Shown here one piece after another: positions 16,344-23,341 of a stretch of DNA of 64,000 bases. The translations under genes were made by a program, and so were the position numbers. Source of the DNA: JAVBWI01 sp036677445. GTDB taxonomy: Bacteria; Bacillota; Clostridia; Christensenellales; CAG-138. The stretch is from contig JAVBWI010000017.1 in assembly GCA_036677445.1 (NCBI GenBank), forward strand, positions 62,001-126,000, written 5' to 3'. Numbering within the stretch: position 1 is the stretch's first letter; every line of letters starts with the position of its first letter. Below the pieces are notes generated by a model. It ran no database searches, was not told where the DNA came from, and saw nothing but the letters and a program-made list of their open reading frames with translations.

Positions 16344-16482
16344 ATGGAATCTTCATACTTTTGTATTATTTTTGCTCTTTCTGTTCATAATTGCTGCAGA
16401 GCCGAATGCTGCATGGCTGAAAACGGTGCAAACAGGTTCCCGTGCTTTATTTGCAGCAACAATTACGAAAGGGGAAACAATA
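16344..16482 (+). promoter_or_regulatory. Conserved leader of surface paralogue 2
   Basis: From about 16401 on, this leader is almost identical to 25370-25450 upstream of paralogue 4. Parts: CTTCATACTTTTGTATTATT (possible -10 TATTAT at 16374), a closing helix TTGCTGCA / TGCAGCAA around a GC-rich centre, the shared GGTTCCC...TTTGCAGCAAC motif, and GAAAGGGG as ribosome binding site. No known riboswitch consensus was matched. It may be an mRNA-stabilising or regulatory structure. Confidence 0.5.
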
Positions 16483-17604
16483 ATGAAAAAGTTCCTGGTT
16501 CTGACTCTTGCCCTGCTGCTGGCGCTTGCTGTTGCCGCGCCCGCCATGGCATTTACCTCCAACACGTCGGGTAACAACGGCGCGATTCCTTTCGAGCTGG
16601 ACATTTACCTGGTGGATTATGAAGACAACGACTTCTTCGGCCTCACCACACTGCCCGCCACCGACCGCGGCTATGCCAAGAATGAGGTCGTGGCGGTTAT
16701 TGCCGAACTCTATGTTCCCAAGGGCGAAGACCCCGCGGATGACGAGTATGGCTATGACACCATCGACTTTACCGGCGATAACGTCAATTTTGATGTAACC
16801 GACAACACCAAGCCGCTTCGGACCGTCAATGTGGATAAGTCAAAGATCAAGGGAGCCGATTATACCAAGGACGATGACGCCATCACCATCGATATTGATG
16901 AAGGCGATCTGTACAACAAATCCAAGAACGTCACCTACAAGTGGCTGGCTTTTGCCAAGGTCACCGGTGACGACGCTTCCATTACCTTTGGCCTGCGTGC
17001 AACCGGCACTGGGTTCCAGGATATTTCTCAATCGGAAATCCAAGCTCTTTCCAGCACCACAGGACTCGACGTTGGCGATTACTTTGTCATTAAGGATAAG
17101 GTGACCAACGGCTACACTTATACTATCTGCGAGGATGACAACGACCAGCCTGGTGATCGGCTGCTCATCATTTCCGTGGATAAGAAGTATAAGACCACCG
17201 GTCTTAAGGTCGTCATTGAAAGTGGCAGCGGCGCTGGCGAATACACCGTGGTGGGGCTGAAAAACGGCAAAATCGGCTTCATCTCGGGCGGCTCCCTCGT
17301 GGATGACGACACCCATCTGTACGATGACCTGATGGATATCTTTGAGGATGTCTTTGAAGACGACTTCGGCTTCGACTTCGACCTCATGGGCGGCGTCGTG
17401 AACGACGACTTCTTCCTCGATTTCCTTGGTTCCGACGACATCGAAGTAACCGTTGAAATCAAGCCCTGGACCGCCTATGTCAGCATTCCCGACGTCGTCG
17501 TGATCGACCCCCCGAAGACCGGTGACGCCGCAAGCGTTCTCGGCTTTGTGATGGTCGCGCTCGCCGCTCTCGCTGCGTTCGCCGTAAAGAAGGTCCGTGC
17601 GTAA
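16483..17604 (+). CDS. PPKTG-anchored acidic surface protein, paralogue 2
   Basis: 373 residues from ATG 16483 (GAAAGGGG, about nine bases). Signal peptide MKKFLVLTLALLLALAVA with APAMA cleavage site, identical to paralogue 4 except one residue. Same architecture as paralogue 1: PFELDIYLVDYEDNDFFGLT block, RGYAKNEVVAV, TYKWLAFAKVTGDDASITF, then a longer middle containing 'ICEDDNDQPGDRLLIISVDKKYKTTGLKVV', the Asp-rich MDIFEDVFEDDFGFDFD stretch, and DPPKTGD-helix-KKVRA. The paralogues 1 and 2 are adjacent and clearly a tandem duplication, while the first 155 bases of the 2 and 4 transcripts are nearly identical, pointing to gene conversion. Function unknown; predicted peptidoglycan-linked by a class B-type sortase encoded elsewhere. 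Confidence 0.87.
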   Translation: MKKFLVLTLALLLALAVAAPAMAFTSNTSGNNGAIPFELDIYLVDYEDNDFFGLTTLPATDRGYAKNEVVAVIAELYVPKGEDPADDEYGYDTIDFTGDNVNFDVTDNTKPLRTVNVDKSKIKGADYTKDDDAITIDIDEGDLYNKSKNVTYKWLAFAKVTGDDASITFGLRATGTGFQDISQSEIQALSSTTGLDVGDYFVIKDKVTNGYTYTICEDDNDQPGDRLLIISVDKKYKTTGLKVVIESGSGAGEYTVVGLKNGKIGFISGGSLVDDDTHLYDDLMDIFEDVFEDDFGFDFDLMGGVVNDDFFLDFLGSDDIEVTVEIKPWTAYVSIPDVVVIDPPKTGDAASVLGFVMVALAALAAFAVKKVRA

Positions 17605-17642
17605 GCACAAAGAAACCAATTCGGGAACCTTATATAGCACGC

Positions 17643-17672
17643 AAAACCCGCCAGTAAAAAGGCGGGTTTTGT
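17643..17672 (+). terminator. Terminator of surface paralogue 2
   Basis: AAAACCCGCC (17643-17652) / GGCGGGTTTT (17661-17670) with an A-rich loop. Confidence 0.8.
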
Positions 17673-17790
17673 TGCCGCCGAAGTGGCGTGCACCACTTCG
17701 GCGAGATCTTTAGGCAGGTTTGCTCACCGCTCACCTGCCTGCAAGGTGTCGGAGCTGACGCACATGTCGTCAGCTCTGACTGATTTAGAT
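17673..17790 (+). repeat. Dispersed hairpin element, family B variant
   Basis: Hairpin 1 CCGAAGTGGCG / CCACTTCGG; hairpin 2 GGCAGGT / ACCTGCC; AAGGTGTC linker; hairpin 3 GAGCTGACG, loop CACATG, TCGTCAGCTC; then TGACTGATT. Linkers match the other copies while all three stems are different but still self-complementary. After it, CTGACTGA / TCAGTCAG with seven T (about 17776-17847) could act as a further terminator. The rest of the gap to alaS shows only a weak promoter-like TTGCAT-N17-TAAAAT (17881-17909). Confidence 0.65.
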
Positions 17791-18001
17791 GAATGCAGAT
17801 CCGCAGTTCTTGTATTGATGCTTCCATTCAGTCAGGGCTGTTTTTTTAGCGCCGCACTGTGCCGCAAGCCTCCAAAACGCTTGCATACCGGCCCAAAACA
17901 GGGTAAAATCACAAGTATTATGGGATAGTCCGTGAATTTTCGACATACGCGCCGCTTCCGGCTTTTTGCGGAACCGGTGAGATTGAAAGGGGAATACTTG
18001 A

Positions 18002-19816
18002 ATGCGCAACCTGACCTCCAAGGAGCTTCGGCAGTTATACCTTGACTTTTTCCGCGAAAAGGGCCACGCGGTGATCGACAGCGCGTCGCTCATACCCGAG
18101 AACGACCCGACGGTGCTGTTCACCACGGCGGGCATGCATCCGCTGGTGCCTTACCTGATGGGTGCGAAGCATCCCGCGGGCAACCGCCTGGTGGACGTAC
18201 AGAAGTGCGTACGTACAGGCGATATAGATGAAGTGGGCGACGCCTCGCATTGCACGTTTTTTGAGATGCTGGGCAACTGGTCGCTGGGCGATTACTTCAA
18301 GCATGAGGCAATCGCGTTCTCGTGGGAGTTTTTGACGGATGATAAATGGCTGGGCATCCCCAGGGACAAGCTCTATTTCACCTGCTTCGAGGGCGACCAG
18401 GACGCCCCGCGGGATACCGTTTCCCACGACCGCTGGGTGGATATGGGAGTCGACCCTTCGCACATTTACTACCTGCCCAAGAAGCACAACTGGTGGGGCC
18501 CCGCCGGCATGACCGGCCCCTGCGGCCCGGATACCGAGATGTTTTACGATACCGGCAAGCCCGCCTGCGGGCCGGATTGCTCGCCCGCGTGCAGCTGCGG
18601 CAAGTTCCTTGAGATATGGAACGACGTGTTCATGGAATTCAATAAAGTGGGCGAAGGCAAGTTCGAGCCGCTCTCGCAGAAGAATGTGGATACGGGCATG
18701 GGGCTTGACCGCACCGTCGCCACGCTGCAGGGCGTGGAAAGCGTATACGATACCGACGCCTTCACCGGCATACTTGCCGCGATCAACCGCCTTTCGGGCA
18801 AAAACTATCGCGACAGCACGGAAATTACCCGCGCCTTCCGTATCGTGGCGGACCATATCCGCTGCGCGGTGTTCATACTGGGCGACCACCGCGGCGTCAC
18901 GCCCAGCAATGTGGACCAGGGCTATATACTGCGCAGGCTTATCCGCCGCGCCATCCGTTTTGCGATGCAGCTGGAGATCCCCGAAGGCGGGCTGCTGGAA
19001 GTGGCGGAGGCCGTCATCGGCCAGTACGGCGAGTTTTATGGCGAGCTTGCGCACAACCGGGAAAAGATACTCGGCGAGCTGCAAAAGGAAGAACTGCGCT
19101 TTGCGCGTACGCTCAAGAAAGGCATTCTCGAGTTTGAGCGCCTGGCCGGCACGCTTGCGGACAAGCGTATTTCCGGCACGGAGGCGTTCCGGCTTTACGA
19201 TACGTTCGGCTTCCCGCTGGAGTTCACGCAGGAGCTTGCGCGCGAAAAGGGCTACGATGTGGATGTGGATGGCTACCACGCCGCGTTTGCAGAGCACCAG
19301 AAGAAATCCCAGGCAGGCGCGGAGCAGCGCTTTAAGGGCGGCCTTGCGGATAACACGGAAGAGACGGCCAGGCTGCATTCCGCCACGCACCTGCTGCAGG
19401 CGGCGCTGCGCAGGGTGCTGGGCGACGAGTCTATCGCGCAAAAGGGAAGCAACATCACAGCCGAACGGCTGCGGTTCGATTTTTCCTTCCCCCGCAAAGT
19501 TACCCCCGAGGAGCTTAAAGAAGTGGAGGCGCTGGTCAATTCCGTCATCGAGGCGGATATGCCCATCACCTGCGCGGAAATGACCGTGGAAGAGGCCAAG
19601 CAAAGCGGCGCCATCGGCCTCTTCGAAAGCAAATATGCCGAGCGCGTGCGCGTTTATACCATGGGCGATTTCAGCAAGGAAATATGCGGCGGCCCGCACG
19701 CCGCGCGTACCGGCGAGCTGGGGCGTTTCACCATCAAGAAGGAAGAGGCTTCGTCCGCGGGCGTGCGCAGAATCAAGGCGGTACTAATTCACACAAATGC
19801 TGACGCATTTGCGTGA
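18002..19816 (+). CDS. alaS: Alanine--tRNA ligase, short form without C-Ala domain
   Basis: 604 residues against about 870 for standard AlaRS. The class II catalytic core is intact (NLTSKELRQLYLDFFREKGH, AGMHPLVPYLMG, FEMLGNWSLGDYFK, NVDTGMGLDRT), as is the tRNA-recognition region. The editing domain has its zinc ligands: HSATH (His459/His463) and CGGPH (Cys562/His566). It stops after GVRRIKAVL, so the C-Ala dimerisation domain is missing. Short AlaRS of about 590 residues exist as natural second copies in Clostridia. The final residues IHTNADAFA and the stop codon come from a dispersed hairpin element (from 19787), so the original end was a few bases further or replaced. No T-box precedes it. 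The gene sits between surface-protein genes, an odd place for a sole AlaRS; another alaS elsewhere is likely. Confidence 0.9.
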   Translation: MRNLTSKELRQLYLDFFREKGHAVIDSASLIPENDPTVLFTTAGMHPLVPYLMGAKHPAGNRLVDVQKCVRTGDIDEVGDASHCTFFEMLGNWSLGDYFKHEAIAFSWEFLTDDKWLGIPRDKLYFTCFEGDQDAPRDTVSHDRWVDMGVDPSHIYYLPKKHNWWGPAGMTGPCGPDTEMFYDTGKPACGPDCSPACSCGKFLEIWNDVFMEFNKVGEGKFEPLSQKNVDTGMGLDRTVATLQGVESVYDTDAFTGILAAINRLSGKNYRDSTEITRAFRIVADHIRCAVFILGDHRGVTPSNVDQGYILRRLIRRAIRFAMQLEIPEGGLLEVAEAVIGQYGEFYGELAHNREKILGELQKEELRFARTLKKGILEFERLAGTLADKRISGTEAFRLYDTFGFPLEFTQELAREKGYDVDVDGYHAAFAEHQKKSQAGAEQRFKGGLADNTEETARLHSATHLLQAALRRVLGDESIAQKGSNITAERLRFDFSFPRKVTPEELKEVEALVNSVIEADMPITCAEMTVEEAKQSGAIGLFESKYAERVRVYTMGDFSKEICGGPHAARTGELGRFTIKKEEASSAGVRRIKAVLIHTNADAFA

Positions 19817-20150
19817 GTTCGCTTCGGCGGGTTTCTCGCAAATGCCTGCCCCCTCCGGGTGCGGTCGGCATTTGCGTAAGGTGTCAAAACCGGCGCACAT
19901 GTCGCCGGTTTTGACGATTTTAGCTTAATCTGCGGCTCCAAGTCCAACCTACCTTATATCAACCAACGCACATACCAAAGAGGGAGCGGAGAGTCGAAGC
20001 CGCGCACCACCTGTGGCGGAGCAAGCGCGGCAGAAGACAGTGAGTAAGGGAGCACCGCTTCTAAGGGAACGGTGCGACCATTGCGAACTGCTAAGCGGCC
20101 CCGAACCCCAAAGGGGAGGGTTTGTCAGCAGGGCGGGCTTCGTTTAGCCG
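19787..20150 (+). repeat. Dispersed hairpin element, family B, overlapping the alaS 3' end
   Basis: Starts with ATTCACACAAATGC / GCATTTGCGTGA (read in frame as the last residues and stop of alaS). Then: linker GTTCGCTTCGGCGGGTTTCT, hairpin 2 (CGCAAATGCC / GGCATTTGCG), the AAGGTGTCA linker, hairpin 3 (AAAACCGGCG, CACATG loop, TCGCCGGTTTT). A tail follows that matches the 11.6 kb copy (GGAGTCGAAGCCGCGC-type and CTGTGGCGGAGCAAGCGCGG phrases). The remaining gap to 20440 holds the palindrome and promoter listed separately. Confidence 0.8.
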
Positions 20151-20229
20151 GAGCCTGTTGTCTGTTCAATTGAATTTGACACAGCCTGTACAACTCTTAG
20201 TTTATGCATTTGATGATGCAAAAACTCAC

Positions 20230-20253
20230 ATTATGCATCTATGAATGCATAAT
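20230..20253. promoter_or_regulatory. Inverted repeat, candidate operator of the flavodoxin gene
   Basis: Perfect 9-bp arms ATTATGCAT (20230-20238) and ATGCATAAT (20245-20253), six-base spacer. Two further ATGCA-type half sites lie nearby (20203-20220, 20271-20276). Located about 30 bases upstream of a TTGACA box, it is suited to an activator or repressor; no regulator gene is adjacent. Confidence 0.5.
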
Positions 20254-20284
20254 CTGCAAATATGCACTTTTGGACGGATAGTTG

Positions 20285-20313
20285 TTGACAGCCACACAAG
20301 AAATGCCTATAGG
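20285..20313 (+). promoter_or_regulatory. Candidate promoter of the flavodoxin gene
   Basis: TTGACA (20285-20290), 17-base spacer, TATAGG (20308-20313). It would give a 5' leader of about 120 bases. Confidence 0.55.
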
Positions 20314-20439
20314 ATCAGGCGTTTGGCGAGTACTATCTTCTGGGCACCCTGCAAAGTACGCTCATTGCAATAGGCCCATATTTGGCGCTCTTGCCCGCGG
20401 CAGACTAAATTAAAGACTATTATATAAGGAAGGTACCAT

Positions 20440-20979
20440 ATGCAAAAAACGGTCGTGGTTTACAAATCCAAATACGGCACCACACAAACGTACGCAAAAT
20501 GGATCGCCGAGGATGCGCAGGCGGATATCTTTCAGGTCGGAGAGATAGATTTGACCGCGCTGCTAAAATACGATGCCATCGTATACTGCGGCGGAATGTA
20601 TGCGGGTGGAATCTTAGGCTTTGGGATGATCAGAAAAAACTACCGGAAGCTCTCGGGTAAACGGCTGATCGTGGTGGCCGTGGGGGCAAGCTTAAAGGGC
20701 GAAGCTGCGCATCAGGAGCTCAAGCGCCGCAACCTTACGCCGGAAATGCAGGATACGGTGCAGTTCTTCACCCTAAGGGGGGGAATGAATTATAACAAGA
20801 TGCGCTTTTCGGACCGGTTTATGATGTACCTGATGGTGCAATCCATCAAAGCCAAAGCCAAAAAGGGGGAGGAGTTGGATGACGATTCCAAAGGCGTCCT
20901 CGCTACCTACGGCAAGGCTGTGGATTTTACAAACCGCGCCGCGATAGCGCCCGTGGTCAACGCCATCAAAGGCGCATGA
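20440..20979 (+). CDS. Flavodoxin-domain protein
   Basis: 179 residues. The N-terminal 'KTVVVYKSKYGTTQTYAKWIAEDAQADIF' contains the FMN phosphate-binding loop (SKYGTTQTYA); 'YDAIVYCGGMYAGGILG' and 'KRLIVVAVGASLKGE' are the following strands of the flavodoxin fold. It resembles the flavodoxin_5/HemG-like group, which binds FMN non-covalently and carries electrons; partner unknown. The second half has a basic helix 'DRFMMYLMVQSIKAKAKKGEELDDDSKG' typical of that group. Good ribosome binding site (AAGGAAGG). Preceded by an inverted repeat and a promoter, and apparently monocistronic. Confidence 0.87.
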   Translation: MQKTVVVYKSKYGTTQTYAKWIAEDAQADIFQVGEIDLTALLKYDAIVYCGGMYAGGILGFGMIRKNYRKLSGKRLIVVAVGASLKGEAAHQELKRRNLTPEMQDTVQFFTLRGGMNYNKMRFSDRFMMYLMVQSIKAKAKKGEELDDDSKGVLATYGKAVDFTNRAAIAPVVNAIKGA

Positions 20980-21061
20980 CCGGCCGCGGGCATACCGTTT
21001 TGTCATAGCCGCCGCTAAGCAAATGCTTTACGGCGGCTTTCAGCTATGGGCTTTTCCAGCA

Positions 21062-21355
21062 TCAATCCTTCTTTTTAACTTGTCCCCGGGTAATTGTCGC
21101 GAAATCGAACGTGCCGTTGGAAGCGAGGCTGACCACGGCGGCGTTGATGACGCACAGCGCGCCGGTCCCCCAGGTAAGCCCGCCCGTAAAGAGCGTCGCC
21201 CCCAGCAGTATAATTAACGCAACAAAGTAACTGAACAGCCGCGTGGGGAGCTTATCGATAAAGCTGACCCCCTTCAAAAGCTGCGTAAAGAATGTCGTCG
21301 CGAGCGTTGCGCCCGCATAGGTCGCCAATGCGGACCATGTGAAAAACTCTTCCAT
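21062..21355 (-). CDS. Phage holin-like small membrane protein
   Basis: 97 residues from the internal Met at 21355 (MEEFFTWSALATYAGATLATTFFTQLLKG); the longer frame lacks a ribosome binding site. Two or three membrane helices (about 8-25, 38-58, 62-78) and a charged C-terminus ending KKKD. Size, topology and position as third gene after an amidase and an XhlA-like gene on the same strand suggest a holin or holin-associated protein of a phage lysis cassette. No diagnostic motif was recognised, so the role comes mainly from context. Confidence 0.65.
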   Translation of the reverse strand: MEEFFTWSALATYAGATLATTFFTQLLKGVSFIDKLPTRLFSYFVALIILLGATLFTGGLTWGTGALCVINAAVVSLASNGTFDFATITRGQVKKKD

Positions 21356-21431
21356 GTCTATTTTCTCCCCTTTCTCATTTTTTCGAAGACTTTGCCCTCG
21401 ACCTCCCACCAAAGGAACATGTTCCTTTCTC

Positions 21432-21520
21432 GCAAGCGCCCCGTTCCAGGGCGTTTGCCACGGGTACTTAGGGGCGTTACGCCCCTAAGCAGAGGTTTGG
21501 AGGCAGAGCCTCCAAGCGTA
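21432..21520. repeat. Dispersed hairpin element, family C
   Basis: Three hairpins in a row: CGCAAGCGCCC / GGGCGTTTGC, then CTTAGGGGCGT / ACGCCCCTAAG (21467-21489), then GGTTTGGAGGC / GCCTCCAA. The phrase GGAGGTTTGGAGGCAGCGCC-like recurs at 52.8 kb. It lies between two phage lysis genes. Confidence 0.6.
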
Positions 21521-21544
21521 TCATTTAAACATGCTGGAAAGCCA

Positions 21545-21754
21545 TTAAATCAACCCCCCGAGGAAAAGCCCGATACCCGCCGCCGCCAGCAGCGAGAGCA
21601 CCTGGGTCAGGAGCGCATCCCAGCGTTTGCCGCCGTTGTTCTCCACCGCGTGAAGCCGCCCTTCGTAATCGCGCAGCTGCCCAAGCGCCGTATCCAGCTT
21701 GGCGTCGATGCGCATAAGCGCCTGCAACACCTCCCGCAGCTTGGTTTCTTCCAT
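21545..21754 (-). CDS. XhlA-like lysis-associated membrane protein
   Basis: 69 residues from Met 21754. An N-terminal amphipathic coiled-coil-like helix (LREVLQALMRIDAKLDTALGQLRDYEGRLHAVE) is followed by NNGGKRWDALLTQ and one membrane helix (VLSLLAAAGIGLFLGGLI). The same layout and the GGKRW-x-x-L-x-TQ motif occur in the second lysis cassette at 29961-30170, so these are paralogues. The build matches haemolysin XhlA of defective phage PBSX, which works with a holin and an amidase. Located between the amidase and the holin-like gene. Confidence 0.7.
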   Translation of the reverse strand: MEETKLREVLQALMRIDAKLDTALGQLRDYEGRLHAVENNGGKRWDALLTQVLSLLAAAGIGLFLGGLI

Positions 21755-21888
21755 ATAGTACCTTTCACCTTTCCGGCTCACGCAGTACATTTTAAGCGCC
21801 AGGCCCCGTGAGCCCGGGGGCATAAAACAGCGCTTACGCCATCCTGGTCGCCGGCAAAGTTCTGCGGACTTTGCCGGTGGGTTTTCTA

Positions 21889-22010
21889 CTGTCAAAAAAG
21901 TACTACAGCACTTTTTTGAGTTTTGCAGGAACTGCCTGTACCTTACGGGCGACAGCCCCCGAAGCCCCTAAAGGGTTTTTAGCAGTCCGCAAATCAGTGG
22001 TTTCTTTCTA
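21889..22010 (+). repeat. Partial dispersed hairpin element (hairpin 1 plus altered remainder)
   Basis: TCAAAAAAGTACT / AGCACTTTTTTGA type hairpin followed by GTTTTGCAGGAACTGCCTG and AGCCCC/GGGGCT-type hairpins. The opening matches the copies at 11.46, 27.76 and 28.41 kb with changed stem bases. It directly follows the amidase 3' end. Confidence 0.55.
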
Positions 22011-22011
22011 T

Positions 22012-22770
22012 TTATGTTACTCGCTGCAAAAAATCGCCGATACACCAGCCGCGCACCATGGGTGCAAGCTCGTGCTGCACAATTTCCGCCCATCCGCCCG
22101 AAAGCGCCAGCACGATGCAGCGCTCGCCGCGCGTAATGCGGCCGATGCTTGCGTGCCCGGTGCCCGGGCCGGTGCGGACGTTGACGAACGTCGCGCCCGC
22201 GTAGCGGTACAGCGCGGGAAGAGCCTCCGGCTCAGGCTCCGGCTCCGGCGCGGGTCCCTCCCCGCTGAGCAGCGCGCGGAACGCATCCATATCCATGCTC
22301 GGGCAGGCCGTGGGGTAGGTGCCGCCGGCCGAAAGCGGCACTTCCCTATGCCCCAGCACGGCCGACGCGGGCAGCGAATACGCCGCCATCACGTCCCGCG
22401 TGAGCCGAATGGCGGCGGCAAGCTGGGCCTCTGTGGGCAGTTCCCCCTTGCGCATATCGCCGATCAGGGCGATGGAAACGGAGCGGTCTGCCGCGCCGAC
22501 GCCGTTTTTATCCTGCGTGAGGCTGTTTTTTACCGCGCCATGCTTGTATTGGAGCCCCCTGCCGTCGAACACCGTCCCCTCGGCGTTGACCCCGAAGGAA
22601 TATTCGATGCCGCGCCAGCCATCCTCCCGAATGCGCTTTTCGTGCAGCGCTTTCCATTTTTCGGGGGTGGAATACTCCCCTACCGTGTGGTGAATCTGAA
22701 TATGGTCGGTCACCCGGCGCGCGGTGCGCCCGTTGGGCCAAACAAGGCCGACGTCTTTTACATAATCCAA
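22012..22770 (-). CDS. Phage-type N-acetylmuramoyl-L-alanine amidase (Amidase_2) with SH3 domain
   Basis: About 252 residues from a TTG at 22770, chosen because GGGAGG lies eight bases upstream; the longer frame to 22839 starts inside a repeat element. Catalytic zinc-binding domain: DHIQIHHTVGE (first His), WRGIEYSFGVNAEGTVFDGRG, NSVSIALIGD-type strand and LGHREVPLSAGGTYPTACPS (second His, Cys). After an Ala-Pro-Glu repeat linker (PEPEPEPEA) comes an SH3_3-like wall-binding domain (FVNVRTGPGTGHASIGRITRGERCIVL...GWCIGDFLQRV). It cleaves the MurNAc-L-Ala bond. It heads the cassette amidase - XhlA-like - holin-like and has the build of an endolysin. Confidence 0.9.
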   Translation of the reverse strand: MDYVKDVGLVWPNGRTARRVTDHIQIHHTVGEYSTPEKWKALHEKRIREDGWRGIEYSFGVNAEGTVFDGRGLQYKHGAVKNSLTQDKNGVGAADRSVSIALIGDMRKGELPTEAQLAAAIRLTRDVMAAYSLPASAVLGHREVPLSAGGTYPTACPSMDMDAFRALLSGEGPAPEPEPEPEALPALYRYAGATFVNVRTGPGTGHASIGRITRGERCIVLALSGGWAEIVQHELAPMVRGWCIGDFLQRVT

Positions 22771-22795
22771 TATATGCGCCTCCCTTACCCGAATG

Positions 22796-22950
22796 TCGGC
22801 AAAGTGCCAAACGGCACTTTGCCGAGGTTCACCGCGCAAGCTGCCGCTCGGTTTCCTGTTTCGCAGGAAACTGTCGCGTCAGCTTACGCTTCAAGGTGTC
22901 ATTTTTGCACCGTGCGGGCCGCTGCAAAATGACGGATTGAAAGCCTTCGG
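22796..22950 (+). repeat. Dispersed hairpin element, family A, full copy
   Basis: Hairpin 1 CGGCAAAGTGCC / GGCACTTTGCCG; linker AGGTTCACCGCGCAAGCTGC; hairpin 2 TTTCCTG / CAGGAAA; TTCAAGGTGTCA linker; hairpin 3 TTTTTGCA / TGCAAAA; then TGACGGATTGAAAGCC. Matches the copies at 46.2 and 56.6 kb throughout; only the stems differ. Confidence 0.8.
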
Positions 22951-23212
22951 TTCATAGATACATTACTCGCCGTTTCTTCCAGGGTTTTGGGCAGGGTAGT
23001 AATTGCCATAGGACATTACCGCCCTACTCCCATGGTATGAATTTGCGGGCGGATTGGTTTAACTTTTTACACAACAACTATATGCGGTAATGATAATTAC
23101 ACAAGCGGCCTGCCGTTTTGCCCCTGCCGCCGTAATATTTCCACGGCTTTAAAAGGGCAATATGGTGCTTTTCGGTGCAAATGTTTCGAAAAAAGCAGGT
23201 GAAATAAAGATG

Positions 23213-23228
23213 TTACGGAATTCCGTAA
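23213..23228. promoter_or_regulatory. Perfect 16-bp palindrome upstream of surface paralogue 3
   Basis: TTACGGAATTCCGTAA, no spacer, centred 26 bases before the -35 box TTGACT. Looks like a dimeric regulator operator. No second copy was noticed in the window. The rest of the 390-base gap between the repeat at 22950 and the gene shows only AT-rich sequence. Confidence 0.55.
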
Positions 23229-23246
23229 TTATTTTGTAATAAAGTA

Positions 23247-23275
23247 TTGACTCTGATACCTACAAGTGATAAAGT
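23247..23275 (+). promoter_or_regulatory. Candidate promoter of surface paralogue 3
   Basis: TTGACT (23247-23252), 17-base spacer, TAAAGT (23270-23275). The leader motif GGTTCCC...ACGAAAGGGG (23292-23334) shared with the other surface genes follows at once. Confidence 0.6.
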
Positions 23276-23341
23276 AAAAACGTGCTAAGAAGGTTCCCAC
23301 TCTCATTTGCAAAACGAATAAAAAACGAAAGGGGTACTAAA

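Noticed and set aside
16344..16482. Leader of surface paralogue 2 as a c-di-GMP riboswitch
   Set aside because: Such switches often precede Clostridia surface genes, but the conserved core sequences of the type I and type II classes are absent.
18035..19699. 554-codon open frame antisense to alaS
   Set aside because: Mirror of GC-rich codons in the true alaS frame; the encoded protein has no family resemblance and no ribosome binding site.
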